A stretch of 26,569 nucleotides of DNA from Bacteroidota bacterium (GCA_018830765.1 JAHJRJ010000091.1:1-26569), one strand, 5' to 3'. Shown: positions 1 through 5,594, counted from the stretch's first letter. Made by a program: numbers and translations. The notes: generated by a model from the sequence alone, not told the origin.

Positions 1-395
1 GACTCATAAAAATAAATACCTCCGTTTGAAAATTCACCGTTAAAGTCGGAAATCCCATTATAATATAAGTTGATATTTATTTTTTCGGATACGATTCGTG
101 GAAGTTTTATGAGTAAAAGATTATCCTTATGAGAGAATTTAAGTTTGTGCTTATCAGCAAGTGTTATTGAATCAATTGTTAGGGTAGCACTCGATGCGGT
201 TAGAATAAATTCATCTGTCGGAACTAAGATTGATGATGTAATTCCGCAATTTCCCGAAAAGCTTTTTTCTTTTAGTTCAAGATTGATGGAAATGTTGTAA
301 TCGATCACGTCATAATTATCCATCCCGGGATGATAACAATGCTGGGATTGAATATAAAGTGTAAAAAGTAACAGTAATAAAAGTTGAATTTTCAT
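1..395 (-). CDS. M1-type aminopeptidase, N-terminal part (cut by window edge)
   Basis: This frame is open from an ATG at 395 down to the left edge, giving 131 codons with no stop, so the gene continues outside the window. Residues 1-17 form a signal peptide: a Lys near the start followed by a Leu-rich core. After it comes a beta-rich segment with the pattern YDVIDYNISINLELKEKSFSG, and later a GGIYF motif. Both fit the N-terminal domain of M1 zinc aminopeptidases, where a 'YDV..Y.l.l.l' strand opens the fold. The catalytic HExxH region would lie beyond the edge and is not seen, so activity cannot be judged. The product is probably an exported peptidase. It is divergent from the DUF2723 gene, with 102 bp between them and no obvious Shine-Dalgarno site. 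The family call rests on motif recognition only. Confidence 0.7.
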   Translation of the reverse strand, partial: MKIQLLLLLLFTLYIQSQHCYHPGMDNYDVIDYNISINLELKEKSFSGNCGITSSILVPTDEFILTASSATLTIDSITLADKHKLKFSHKDNLLLIKLPRIVSEKININLYYNGISDFNGEFSNGGIYFYE

Positions 396-497
396 ATGTG
401 CATTATTTTGATAAGAAGATATAAAAAATAGTGGAGAGCTGCAAGTATGAATTTTGGTAATTATTTTAAAATTATGTAATTTTATCGAGTTTTAACA
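396..497. other. Divergent intergenic region
   Basis: These 102 bp separate the minus-strand M1-type peptidase gene from the plus-strand DUF2723 gene, so promoters for both should lie here. The stretch is very AT-rich. I could not single out a -35/-10 pair with confidence in either direction, and I see no inverted repeat that would suggest an operator. Confidence 0.4.
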
Positions 498-2426
498 ATG
501 AAAAAATATTTTGAAACAAATATTGCAAATCACCTAATCGGATTCGGGTTGTCTGTTGGAATCTTTATTGTCTATTTAATAACATTAGCACCAACAGTAT
601 CATTTATAGATAGTGGTGAATTATCGGCTGTTGCTGCTACTTTAGGCATAGCTCATCCGACGGGTTATCCACTATTTACAATATTGGGCTGGTTGTTTAC
701 AAAATTACCGATTGACAATACGATTATATATAAATTAAACATCATGTCCGCCTTATATGGTGCAGCCAGTGCATATTTTTTCTTTCTATTTTTAGTTTCT
801 ATTTTAGAATTCCTCGCGCTCGGACAAGCTCAAACGAAAAATGTTCGTCCGGGCCAAACATCAGTTTCGTTTCCAAAGTTATACAGATCAATCATACCTG
901 CCGTTGGCGGAACTTTGTTATTAGCTTTTTCGCCTACTTATTGGTCGCAAGCAGTTGCAGTTGAGGTTTATTCTCTCCACATACTTTTTTTATCGTTAAT
1001 TTTACTTACCTTTTTTAATGCAGTCAAAGTTTTTCTTTTACACAAAAGTAACCCTCAAAAGGAGAAGCCAACTATTAGAGAGTTATCAGTGTTTGCTCTT
1101 TTATTGGGGATGAGTTTTACAAACCACATGACGACGATACTGCTGATGCCCGGTTTGATATATATGTTCTTTTTTGTGTATGGGTTCACACGAGACACGT
1201 GGCGTTTAATATTAATTCTATTGGTGGCGTTCGTAGCGGGTTTATCATTTTATCTATATTTTCCGGTCAGAGCTGCGAATTCTCCGCTTCTTAATTGGGG
1301 GAATCCTGTAGATTTGGAAAAAATATTTTGGCACCTGAGCGGAAAACAATATCGTGTTTGGATTTTTTCTTCAACCGACGCGGCTGTTAAGCAATTCAAA
1401 TATTTTATTAACGATTTACCTAAAGAATTCAACTACATTTTTCTTATTGTTTGTTTATTAGGTATATGGAGTCTTTACAAGCGGAGAAGAGAATTGTTGA
1501 TTTTTACGATTCTACTTTTTATCGGTTGTGTCGGTTATTCTATTAATTATGACATTCACGATATCGATTCGTATTTTTTACTCGCATATTTTACATTGGC
1601 GACTTGGATCGCTATCGGAATACAATTCATATTAACAAGAATCAGAAAATCATCAACTGTTATATGTGCGAGCACCCTGTTTGTTATAATTACATTTTTA
1701 CCGCTAGCAGGAAATTACCAAGATGTAGATGAAAGCAGAAATTATTATGTAGAAGATTACACGAAGAATATGTTCGAAAGCATAGACCCGAACGGCATCA
1801 TTATATCTTTTCAATGGGATTACTTTGTTTCGGCTTCTTATTATTATCAATTAGTGGAAGGGTTTCGAAGTGACGTAGTCGTGATTGATAAGGAGCTGCT
1901 TCGCAGGTCTTGGTATTTTAAACAATTAGAAACACAGCATCCCCAAGTAATCAAACAGTCGAAACTAGAAATCGACGCTTTTCTGATCGAGTTGTATAAA
2001 TTCGAACACAACTTGCCTTACGCCTATGAAGCGATAGAGAATAGGTTCGCGGAAGTGATTCGAAGTATTATAGAAAAAAATATTGACGAGCAAGCTGTCT
2101 ATGTTACTGGAGAGATAGAAACTCAATACTTAAGCGGCTATGAAAAAATTCCTGCGGGTTTATGTTTCAGAATAATTAAACATGGACAAGTGGTGGAACC
2201 GAAGAAATATAATTTCAAATATCGTTCGCACAAAAAGCGAAATAAGTACATCGATAATATCAATGAATTGTATGTAAATGCAATGATTGTTAACGCGCTT
2301 TATCACGCTAATTTGAACCGGTTTAATCTTGCGGAAGAATTCATAAATAAGGGATTGGAAATCAATCCTACTTCAACGGAATTGAATGTGTTTAAAGGAA
2401 AATTGAAGGGATATAAGAAGGAGTAA
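498..2426 (+). CDS. DUF2723 family polytopic membrane protein with C-terminal TPR-like repeat
   Basis: This 642-residue protein begins with a transmembrane helix (about 13-32). The DUF2723 signature follows, with a 'LAPTVSFIDSGELSAVAATL' block and then 'GIAHPTGYPLF'. About ten hydrophobic segments run to roughly residue 405. From there a soluble C-terminal part leads to a helical pair at about 592-635 ending in 'LEINP', typical of a TPR unit. DUF2723 proteins are GT-C-like membrane proteins related to eukaryotic TMEM260, a protein O-mannosyltransferase, and are common in the Bacteroidota line. A role in envelope glycosylation is therefore plausible but is inference. It is preceded by a divergent peptidase gene and followed 31 bp later by the promoter of the tRNA cluster, so it is probably not part of that operon. 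No frameshift or truncation is seen. Confidence 0.85.
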   Translation: MKKYFETNIANHLIGFGLSVGIFIVYLITLAPTVSFIDSGELSAVAATLGIAHPTGYPLFTILGWLFTKLPIDNTIIYKLNIMSALYGAASAYFFFLFLVSILEFLALGQAQTKNVRPGQTSVSFPKLYRSIIPAVGGTLLLAFSPTYWSQAVAVEVYSLHILFLSLILLTFFNAVKVFLLHKSNPQKEKPTIRELSVFALLLGMSFTNHMTTILLMPGLIYMFFFVYGFTRDTWRLILILLVAFVAGLSFYLYFPVRAANSPLLNWGNPVDLEKIFWHLSGKQYRVWIFSSTDAAVKQFKYFINDLPKEFNYIFLIVCLLGIWSLYKRRRELLIFTILLFIGCVGYSINYDIHDIDSYFLLAYFTLATWIAIGIQFILTRIRKSSTVICASTLFVIITFLPLAGNYQDVDESRNYYVEDYTKNMFESIDPNGIIISFQWDYFVSASYYYQLVEGFRSDVVVIDKELLRRSWYFKQLETQHPQVIKQSKLEIDAFLIELYKFEHNLPYAYEAIENRFAEVIRSIIEKNIDEQAVYVTGEIETQYLSGYEKIPAGLCFRIIKHGQVVEPKKYNFKYRSHKKRNKYIDNINELYVNAMIVNALYHANLNRFNLAEEFINKGLEINPTSTELNVFKGKLKGYKKE

Positions 2427-2457
2427 GAAGCTTATCTCAATAGCTATGCCAGAAATG

Positions 2458-2487
2458 TTGACTTTAATTAAAAAAATATTATATTAT
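2458..2487 (+). promoter_or_regulatory. Sigma70-type promoter of the tRNA cluster
   Basis: TTGACT at 2458-2463 and TATTAT at 2482-2487 are separated by 18 bp of A/T sequence. The site lies about 75 bp upstream of the first intact tRNA, which suits transcription of the whole tRNA-rpmG-secE-nusG run. The same TTGACT hexamer is used in the promoter before rpsL. No other promoter was found between here and nusG. Confidence 0.65.
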
Positions 2488-2526
2488 TATATCTTAGAAA
2501 GGCATAAAACAGCTTATTGATCACTC

Positions 2527-2542
2527 GTTGGCGTAGATCAGT
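2527..2542 (+). pseudogene. tRNA-Thr-like 5' fragment
   Basis: The 16 bases GTTGGCGTAGATCAGT match the first 16 bases of the intact tRNA-Thr at 2563 (GCTGGTGTAGCTCAGT) at 13 positions, covering the acceptor strand and start of the D-arm. The sequence then turns into GTCCCGACAA, which is identical to the left arm and loop of the hairpin at 3494-3510. It may be a decayed duplicate of the tRNA. The match is short, so chance cannot be excluded. Confidence 0.35.
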
Positions 2543-2562
2543 CCCGACAACATCAAAACAAT

Positions 2563-2638
2563 GCTGGTGTAGCTCAGTTGGTAGAGCAGCTGATTTGTAA
2601 TCAGCAGGTCGACGGTTCAAGTCCGCCCGCCAGCTCCA
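2563..2638 (+). tRNA. tRNA-Thr(TGT)
   Basis: Acceptor strands GCTGGTG (2563-2569) and CGCCAGC (2628-2634) pair with one G-U. The D-arm is canonical. The anticodon stem GCTGA/TCAGC encloses the loop TTTGTAA, with anticodon TGT at 2596-2598. The T-loop is TTCAAGT. The discriminator T is followed by an encoded CCA (2636-2638), the only encoded CCA in this cluster. The T-stem has an A-C mismatch (2612 with 2626, positions 50-64). It decodes ACA and related Thr codons. It is the first intact gene of the cluster and is flanked by tRNA-Thr-like fragments. Confidence 0.95.
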
Positions 2639-2650
2639 ATATTGTTGGGA

Positions 2651-2732
2651 TAATCAGCAGGTTACCAGTTCTTCTGAAGGAGTTTTCCAAAGGAATCCTT
2701 TGGGAACCTTTGAGAAAACTAGATCACCAGCT
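2651..2732 (+). pseudogene. tRNA-Thr-like 3' fragment split by a hairpin
   Basis: TAATCAGCAGGT at 2651-2662 repeats 12 bases of the anticodon arm and variable loop of the tRNA-Thr just upstream (2599-2609 plus one flanking base). TTC (2669-2671) then stands where the T-loop would begin, an imperfect hairpin follows (2681-2720), and CACCAGCT (2725-2732) resembles the acceptor end. CACCAGC is a perfect complement of the intact tRNA's 5' strand GCTGGTG. The T-stem itself is not conserved. I read this as a decayed 3' half of a duplicated tRNA-Thr with a palindrome in its T-loop. The order of the pieces supports this, but each piece is short. Confidence 0.45.
2681..2720 (+). repeat. Imperfect inverted repeat in the Thr-Tyr spacer
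   Basis: AGTTTTCCAAAGG (2681-2693) pairs with CCTTTGAGAAAACT (2707-2720), leaving one bulged A and a 13-base loop. An alternative inner pairing, CCAAAG with CTTTGG (2687-2703), is also possible. No T-run follows, so it does not look like an intrinsic terminator. It could be an RNA processing hairpin or an inserted palindrome. Confidence 0.6.
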
Positions 2733-2738
2733 CGAGTA

Positions 2739-2821
2739 GGGCAGGTAGCGAAGCGGTTAAACGCAACAGACTGTAAATCTGTCGGCTGCGGCCTTCGGAG
2801 GTTCGAATCCTTCCCTGCCCA
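2739..2821 (+). tRNA. tRNA-Tyr(GTA)
   Basis: Acceptor strands GGGCAGG (2739-2745) and CCTGCCC (2814-2820) pair perfectly. The anticodon stem ACAGA/TCTGT encloses CTGTAAA, with anticodon GTA at 2773-2775. A long variable arm, as in type II bacterial tRNA-Tyr, precedes a T-arm with TTCGAAT. The discriminator is A. CCA is not encoded (CTT follows), so the end must be added by nucleotidyltransferase. It is the second intact tRNA of the cluster. Confidence 0.95.
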
Positions 2822-2841
2822 CTTGGTAAATTCACTCTCTT

Positions 2842-2902
2842 GCGGGAGTAACTCAGTTGGTAGAGTCATCCCGCTCTTTGAGCGGGATTGGTCGTGGGTT
2901 CG
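2842..2902 (+). pseudogene. Degenerate tRNA-Gly copy with palindrome in place of the anticodon arm
   Basis: The first 27 bases (2842-2868) are identical to the intact tRNA-Gly at 2929-2955, covering the acceptor 5' strand and D-arm. The Gly anticodon arm is absent. In its place stands a perfect hairpin, TCCCGCTCTTTGAGCGGGA (2869-2887), with an 8-bp stem and TTT loop. Similarity then resumes with TTGGTCGTGGGTTC, matching the variable loop and T-arm 5' half, and is lost after about 2902. There is no matching 3' acceptor strand, so this cannot fold as a tRNA. Confidence 0.8.
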
Positions 2903-2928
2903 GTAGGAGAAATAGAGATAGATGTAAA

Positions 2929-3001
2929 GCGGGAGTAACTCAGTTGGTAGAGTCACAGCCTTCCAAGCTGTTGGTCGCGGGTTCAAGTCCCGTCTCCCGC
3001 T
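2929..3001 (+). tRNA. tRNA-Gly(TCC)
   Basis: Acceptor strands GCGGGAG (2929-2935) and CTCCCGC (2994-3000) pair perfectly. The anticodon stem ACAGC/GCTGT encloses CTTCCAA, with anticodon TCC at 2962-2964. The T-arm is GCGGG-TTCAAGT-CCCGT. The discriminator is T and no CCA is encoded (CTG follows). It reads GGA/GGG codons. A degenerate copy of its 5' part lies 26 bp upstream. Confidence 0.95.
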
Positions 3002-3004
3002 CTG

Positions 3005-3038
3005 GCTTTTAAGTTACGAGCTTAAGGATTTCTTAAAA

Positions 3039-3040
<2 letters not shown>
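3005..3040 (+). repeat. Inverted repeat overlapping the 5' end of tRNA-Thr(GGT)
   Basis: GCTTTTAAG (3005-3013) and CTTAAAAGC (3032-3040) are perfect 9-bp arms around an 18-base loop. The right arm includes the first two bases of the tRNA-Thr at 3039. In the precursor this stem would compete with the acceptor stem. It may instead serve as a processing structure. Confidence 0.6.
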
Positions 3041-3111
<71 letters not shown>

Positions 3112-3153
3112 CTAAGCAGATATTAATTTTATTCATTAATCGGAGATAAAGTT

Positions 3154-3303
3154 TTGCGAGATATAATTACATTAGAATGCACAGAATGTAAGCGTAGAAA
3201 TTACACTTCTACTAAAAATAAAAAGAAACAAACCGGTAGGGTAGAGTATAAAAAATATTGCCGCTGGTGTAACAAAAGAACATCTCATAAAGAAACAAAA
3301 TAA
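3154..3303 (+). CDS. rpmG: Ribosomal protein L33 (bL33), zinc-binding form
   Basis: This 49-residue reading frame starts at TTG, with GGAG 8 bases upstream (3142-3145). L33 is a small protein of the large ribosomal subunit near the E site. It carries two CxxC pairs, C9/C12 (CTEC) and C36/C39 (CRWC). This makes it the 'C+' zinc-binding type, which usually has about 50 residues. The family pattern around 'IITLEC' and 'EYKKYC' is clear. The gene sits between tRNA-Thr and tRNA-Trp upstream of secE, a common bacterial placement. It is cotranscribed with the tRNAs if the promoter at 2458 is correct. No ATG fits, so the TTG start is the only reasonable choice. Confidence 0.93.
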   Translation: MRDIITLECTECKRRNYTSTKNKKKQTGRVEYKKYCRWCNKRTSHKETK

Positions 3304-3361
3304 AATTTTTTAAACTTTTTGGATACGTGTGTGGCTCAATGGATAGAGCAGCGGTCTCCCC

Positions 3362-3486
3362 GCCTGCCGAAAGAAGGATCAAGCATGTATAATACGTCAG
3401 TAGCTCAATTGGCTAGAGCAGCGGTCTCCAAAACCGCAGGTTGGGGGTTCGAGTCCCTCCTGACGTGCAATGCTTGGCGGGCAGGC
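3362..3486 (+). repeat. Inverted-repeat insertion carrying the intact tRNA-Trp
   Basis: GCCTGCC (3362-3368) pairs with GGCAGGC (3480-3486), and CAAGCAT (3380-3386) pairs with ATGCTTG (3470-3476). These paired arms enclose the complete tRNA-Trp at 3394-3467. The unit interrupts the second tRNA-Trp copy inside its CCA anticodon. The transcript could fold into an extended stalk with tRNA-Trp at its tip. Confidence 0.75.
3394..3467 (+). tRNA. tRNA-Trp(CCA)
   Basis: Acceptor strands ACGTCAG (3394-3400) and CTGACGT (3460-3466) pair perfectly and start with the A1-U72 pair expected for bacterial tRNA-Trp. The discriminator is G, the usual TrpRS identity base. The anticodon stem GCGGT/ACCGC encloses CTCCAAA, with anticodon CCA at 3428-3430. 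The T-arm is GGGGG-TTCGAGT-CCCTC. No full CCA end is encoded (CAA follows). It is the standard tRNA before secE, but here it lies inside an interrupted second copy of the same gene. Confidence 0.95.
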
Positions 3487-3493
3487 AAAACCG

Positions 3494-3510
3494 TCCCGAC
3501 AAAGTCGGGA
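3494..3510 (+). repeat. Perfect hairpin at the variable-region position of the second tRNA-Trp copy
   Basis: TCCCGAC and GTCGGGA form a 7-bp stem around AAA. In the alignment to the intact tRNA-Trp this hairpin replaces CAGGTTG, the end of the anticodon stem and variable loop. Its TCCCG...CGGGA ends are shared with the hairpin in the degenerate tRNA-Gly copy at 2869-2887. Confidence 0.8.
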
Positions 3511-3516
3511 GGGGTT

Positions 3517-3554
3517 CCCCGCCCGACCGGCTGACCCCAGTCAGGCGGGCGGGG
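3517..3554 (+). repeat. GC-rich hairpin in the T-loop of the second tRNA-Trp copy
   Basis: CCCCGCCCG (3517-3525) pairs with CGGGCGGGG (3546-3554), and CTGAC (3531-3535) pairs with GTCAG (3540-3544) inside. The 38-base unit replaces the CG of the T-loop TTCGAGT and keeps TT on one side and AGT on the other. It is very GC-rich compared with the AT-rich surroundings, which suggests an inserted element. Confidence 0.8.
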
Positions 3555-3608
3555 AGTCCCTCCACACGTGCACCCATTAATTTTGTTTAACAAGAATAAA
3601 ATACTCAA

Positions 3609-3791
3609 ATGAAAGAAAAAATAATTGCATTTTTTGTCGACGTGGTAAAAGAAATGAAAAAAGTAACTTGGCCCAAAAAGGAAGAGTTACGGGAAACTAC
3701 CGTTATCGTACTTGCGGTTTGCGGTGTGATAGCTGTATTCGTCTATGTTGTGGATACACTTGTTAGCCAAATTATGAAAGCGATACTATAA
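3609..3791 (+). CDS. secE: Preprotein translocase subunit SecE
   Basis: This 60-residue protein has the short bacterial SecE layout. An amphipathic N-terminal helix carries the family motif 'EMKKVTWPKKEEL' (about residues 15-27), followed by one transmembrane helix (about 31-57). SecE clamps the SecY halves in the inner-membrane SecYEG translocon. The gene lies directly before nusG, its usual partner, with 14 bp between. It is downstream of tRNA-Trp and probably shares the transcript. No good Shine-Dalgarno site is visible before the ATG. Confidence 0.95.
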   Translation: MKEKIIAFFVDVVKEMKKVTWPKKEELRETTVIVLAVCGVIAVFVYVVDTLVSQIMKAIL

Positions 3792-3805
3792 CGAAGGATG
3801 AAAAT

Positions 3806-4354
3806 TTGACCCAGCAGAACGTAAATAAAAAATGGTACGTTATCAGAACTTTTTCGGGTCACGAAGGAAAAGTAAAAGCGTACATAGAAGAAGAAGCATT
3901 ACGTCTGAAACTCGACGATCGCATCACGAATGTTTTAGTTCCATCCGAAAAAGTATTTGAAATTAAAGACGGGAAGAAAAAAAGTAAAACAAAAACTTTT
4001 TTCCCCGGCTACATCTTGGTCGAAGTAATTCTCGATAAAGAAACAAAACACCTTATCGTCAACACTCCATCAGTCATGAGTTTTGTGGGGACTAAGGGTG
4101 AGCCTGTTCCTCTGCAGCCAGAGGAAATTCGCAGGTTATTAGGCTCTATGGAAGAACACAAAGAAACGGAAATAGTTGGCGTTCCGTTCATCATCGGTGA
4201 TGCTGTAAAAGTAATAGATGGACCGTTTAATAATTTTAATGGCTTTGTTCAGGAAATTAATAAAGAAAGAATGAAACTCAAAGTCATGGTCAGTATTTTC
4301 GGAAGAAAAACACCGATTGAATTGGACTTTAGTCAAGTAGAAATAGAAAAGTGA
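3806..4354 (+). CDS. nusG: Transcription termination/antitermination protein NusG
   Basis: This 182-residue protein starts at TTG, with GAAGGA (3793-3798) 7 bases upstream. Residues about 8-115 form the NGN domain, which binds the RNA polymerase clamp ('KKWYVIRTFSGHE', 'FFPGYILVE'). A C-terminal KOW domain (about 130-182, starting 'GDAVKVIDGPF') contacts Rho or ribosomal protein S10. NusG tunes elongation and couples transcription to translation. A four-codon ATG frame (ATG AAA ATT TGA, 3798-3809) overlaps the TTG start but lacks room for its own ribosome site. The length is normal and the gene is intact. Confidence 0.95.
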   Translation: MTQQNVNKKWYVIRTFSGHEGKVKAYIEEEALRLKLDDRITNVLVPSEKVFEIKDGKKKSKTKTFFPGYILVEVILDKETKHLIVNTPSVMSFVGTKGEPVPLQPEEIRRLLGSMEEHKETEIVGVPFIIGDAVKVIDGPFNNFNGFVQEINKERMKLKVMVSIFGRKTPIELDFSQVEIEK

Positions 4355-4375
4355 AAATAATTTTTAAGGTTTATA

Positions 4376-4798
4376 ATGAAGAAGATTACCGGTTATATTA
4401 AATTACAAATTCCTGCAGGACAAGCTAACCCTGCGCCACCTGTCGGTCCTGCCCTTGGTCAAAAGGGTGTCAACATAATGGAGTTCTGCAAGCAGTTTAA
4501 TGCTCGAACAAAAGATCAAGCAGGGTTAATAATCCCTGTTGTGATTACAGTTTTTTCAGATAAATCGTTTACTTTTGTTACGAAAACCCCGCCCGCTGCA
4601 GTCTTGTTAATTAAAGCAGCAAAGATTGAAAAAGGCTCGGGTGAACCTAACCGTACAAAAGTAGGCAAGGTTACTGCTCAACAGGTTCGAGAGATAGCTG
4701 AAATGAAAATGCCCGACCTCAACGCTCACGATATCGATGCAGCCATGGAAATGGTTGCAGGCACTGCTCGCAGTATGGGTATAACCGTAGAGAACTAG
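4376..4798 (+). CDS. rplK: Ribosomal protein L11 (uL11)
   Basis: This 140-residue protein matches the full family length. The N-terminal domain carries the 'LQIPAGQANPAPPVGPALGQ' block, and the C-terminal rRNA-binding domain ends with 'ARSMGI'. L11 binds 23S rRNA at the GTPase-associated centre, where elongation factors and the stringent-response factor RelA act. AAGG lies 6 bases before the ATG. It is followed by rplA in the standard L11 operon order. Confidence 0.97.
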   Translation: MKKITGYIKLQIPAGQANPAPPVGPALGQKGVNIMEFCKQFNARTKDQAGLIIPVVITVFSDKSFTFVTKTPPAAVLLIKAAKIEKGSGEPNRTKVGKVTAQQVREIAEMKMPDLNAHDIDAAMEMVAGTARSMGITVEN

Positions 4799-4814
4799 AT
4801 TTAAGGAAAACTAT

Positions 4815-5513
4815 ATGAAAACAAGTAAAAGATACAAAGCAGTTGTATCAAAAGTAGATAAGAAAAAGTTTTATAGCATTGAAGATGCTGTAAATATCGT
4901 TAAACAAACAGCCACCACAAAGTTTGTCGAATCGGTAGATATCGCTGTTAAATTAGGTGTCGATCCCAAAAAAGCCGACCAAGCAATTCGCGGAACAGTT
5001 TCGTTACCACACGGAACTGGTAAAGAAGTGCGTGTGTTGGTTATTGCTAAACCACCGAAAGACGAAGAAGCTAAAGCCGCCGGTGCCGACCACGCAGGAT
5101 TTCAAGATTATATCCAGAAGATTCAGCAAGGCTGGGCAGACATTGATGTCATTATTGCAGCACCAGACGTTATGGGCGAACTCGGAAAATTAGGAAAAGT
5201 ACTAGGCCCACGCGGGTTGATGCCCAATCCGAAGAGCGGCACAGTAACACCCGACGTCGCCAAAGCTGTAAAAGAAGTTAAAGCCGGGAAAATTGAATTC
5301 CGTGTAGATAAAGCAGGAATATTACACGCTTCAGTCGGTAAAGTAAATTTTGATTCTCAAAAATTACTTGAAAATATTAATGCTTTTTTGACTACAGTAA
5401 TGAGAGTAAAACCGCCTTCAGCAAAAGGACAATACGTAAAAAGTATTGCTCTATCCAGCACGATGGGACCTGGAGTACAGATTGATAAAAACGTCGTGGC
5501 TATCGTTAAATAA
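4815..5513 (+). CDS. rplA: Ribosomal protein L1 (uL1)
   Basis: This 232-residue protein shows the L1 hallmarks: 'LPHGTGKEVRVLV', 'GADHAG', 'LGKVLGPRGLMPNPKSGTVT' and a C-terminal 'SSTMGPG'. L1 forms the mobile stalk near the ribosomal E site and in many bacteria represses its own L11-L1 operon by binding the leader mRNA. AAGGA lies 7 bases before the ATG. I could not identify a convincing L1 target hairpin in the short gap before rplK, so autoregulation is not shown here. Confidence 0.97.
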   Translation: MKTSKRYKAVVSKVDKKKFYSIEDAVNIVKQTATTKFVESVDIAVKLGVDPKKADQAIRGTVSLPHGTGKEVRVLVIAKPPKDEEAKAAGADHAGFQDYIQKIQQGWADIDVIIAAPDVMGELGKLGKVLGPRGLMPNPKSGTVTPDVAKAVKEVKAGKIEFRVDKAGILHASVGKVNFDSQKLLENINAFLTTVMRVKPPSAKGQYVKSIALSSTMGPGVQIDKNVVAIVK

Positions 5514-5555
5514 ATAATTAAATTAGAAATTACGCACTCAAATAAAAAATATAAA

Positions 5556-5594
5556 TTTGCTGCCCATTTTTTTTTGATGGGGCTTCTCGGCAAA
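5556..5594 (+). promoter_or_regulatory. Candidate L10 leader hairpin before rplJ
   Basis: The 101-bp rplA-rplJ gap is longer than its neighbours. It holds a stem of TTTGC/GCAAA (5556-5560, 5590-5594), with an inner pairing of GCCCAT (5562-5567) and ATGGG(G)C (5577-5583) and an asymmetric CTTCTCG-type bulge. L10 is known to bind such bulged leaders upstream of rplJ in many bacteria. The location fits, but I have not matched the consensus in detail. Confidence 0.4.

Larger units (their letters stand above)
3325..3570 (+). pseudogene. Second tRNA-Trp copy interrupted by three palindromic insertions
   Basis: Removing three insertions leaves pieces that align in order with the intact tRNA-Trp. 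3325-3359 is the acceptor ACGTGTG, D-arm and anticodon stem up to CTCC. 3487-3493 (AAAACCG) is the rest of the anticodon loop and stem. 3511-3516 (GGGGTT) is the T-stem and start of the T-loop. 3555-3570 (AGTCCCTCCACACGTG) is the T-loop end, T-stem, acceptor and discriminator G. The acceptor ends ACGTGTG and CACACGT are perfectly complementary, although they differ from the intact gene's ACGTCAG/CTGACGT. The copy is therefore a distinct gene rather than a scrambled piece of its neighbour. The first insertion (3360-3486) contains the intact tRNA-Trp. As DNA this copy looks non-functional as a tRNA. Confidence 0.8.

Noticed and set aside
2700..2906. Plus-strand reading frame of 68 codons across tRNA-Tyr and the Gly copy
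   Set aside because: It overlaps tRNA-Tyr over its full length, and its sequence is simply translated tRNA.
2654..2986. Minus-strand reading frame of 110 codons across the tRNA cluster
   Set aside because: It is the reverse complement of tRNA-Tyr, the Gly copy and tRNA-Gly. The translation is the familiar spurious type made from tRNA genes, with no domain and no ribosome site.
3388..3393. Perfect TATAAT directly before the intact tRNA-Trp
   Set aside because: It ends at the base before the tRNA, so transcription would begin inside the gene. No matching -35 element lies 16-18 bp upstream.
3319..3534. Plus-strand reading frame of 71 codons ('VAQWIEQRS', 'VAQLARAAVSKTAG')
   Set aside because: It translates the two tRNA-Trp copies. 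Such peptides are often wrongly annotated from tRNA genes.
3405..3608. Minus-strand reading frame of 67 codons opposite tRNA-Trp and the GC-rich hairpins
   Set aside because: It is a shadow of tRNA-Trp and the palindromes, with no recognisable protein features.
3798..3809. Mini-ORF ATG AAA ATT TGA overlapping the nusG start
   Set aside because: The ribosome site runs into its ATG, leaving no spacing, whereas the spacing is right for the nusG TTG. It is most likely incidental.
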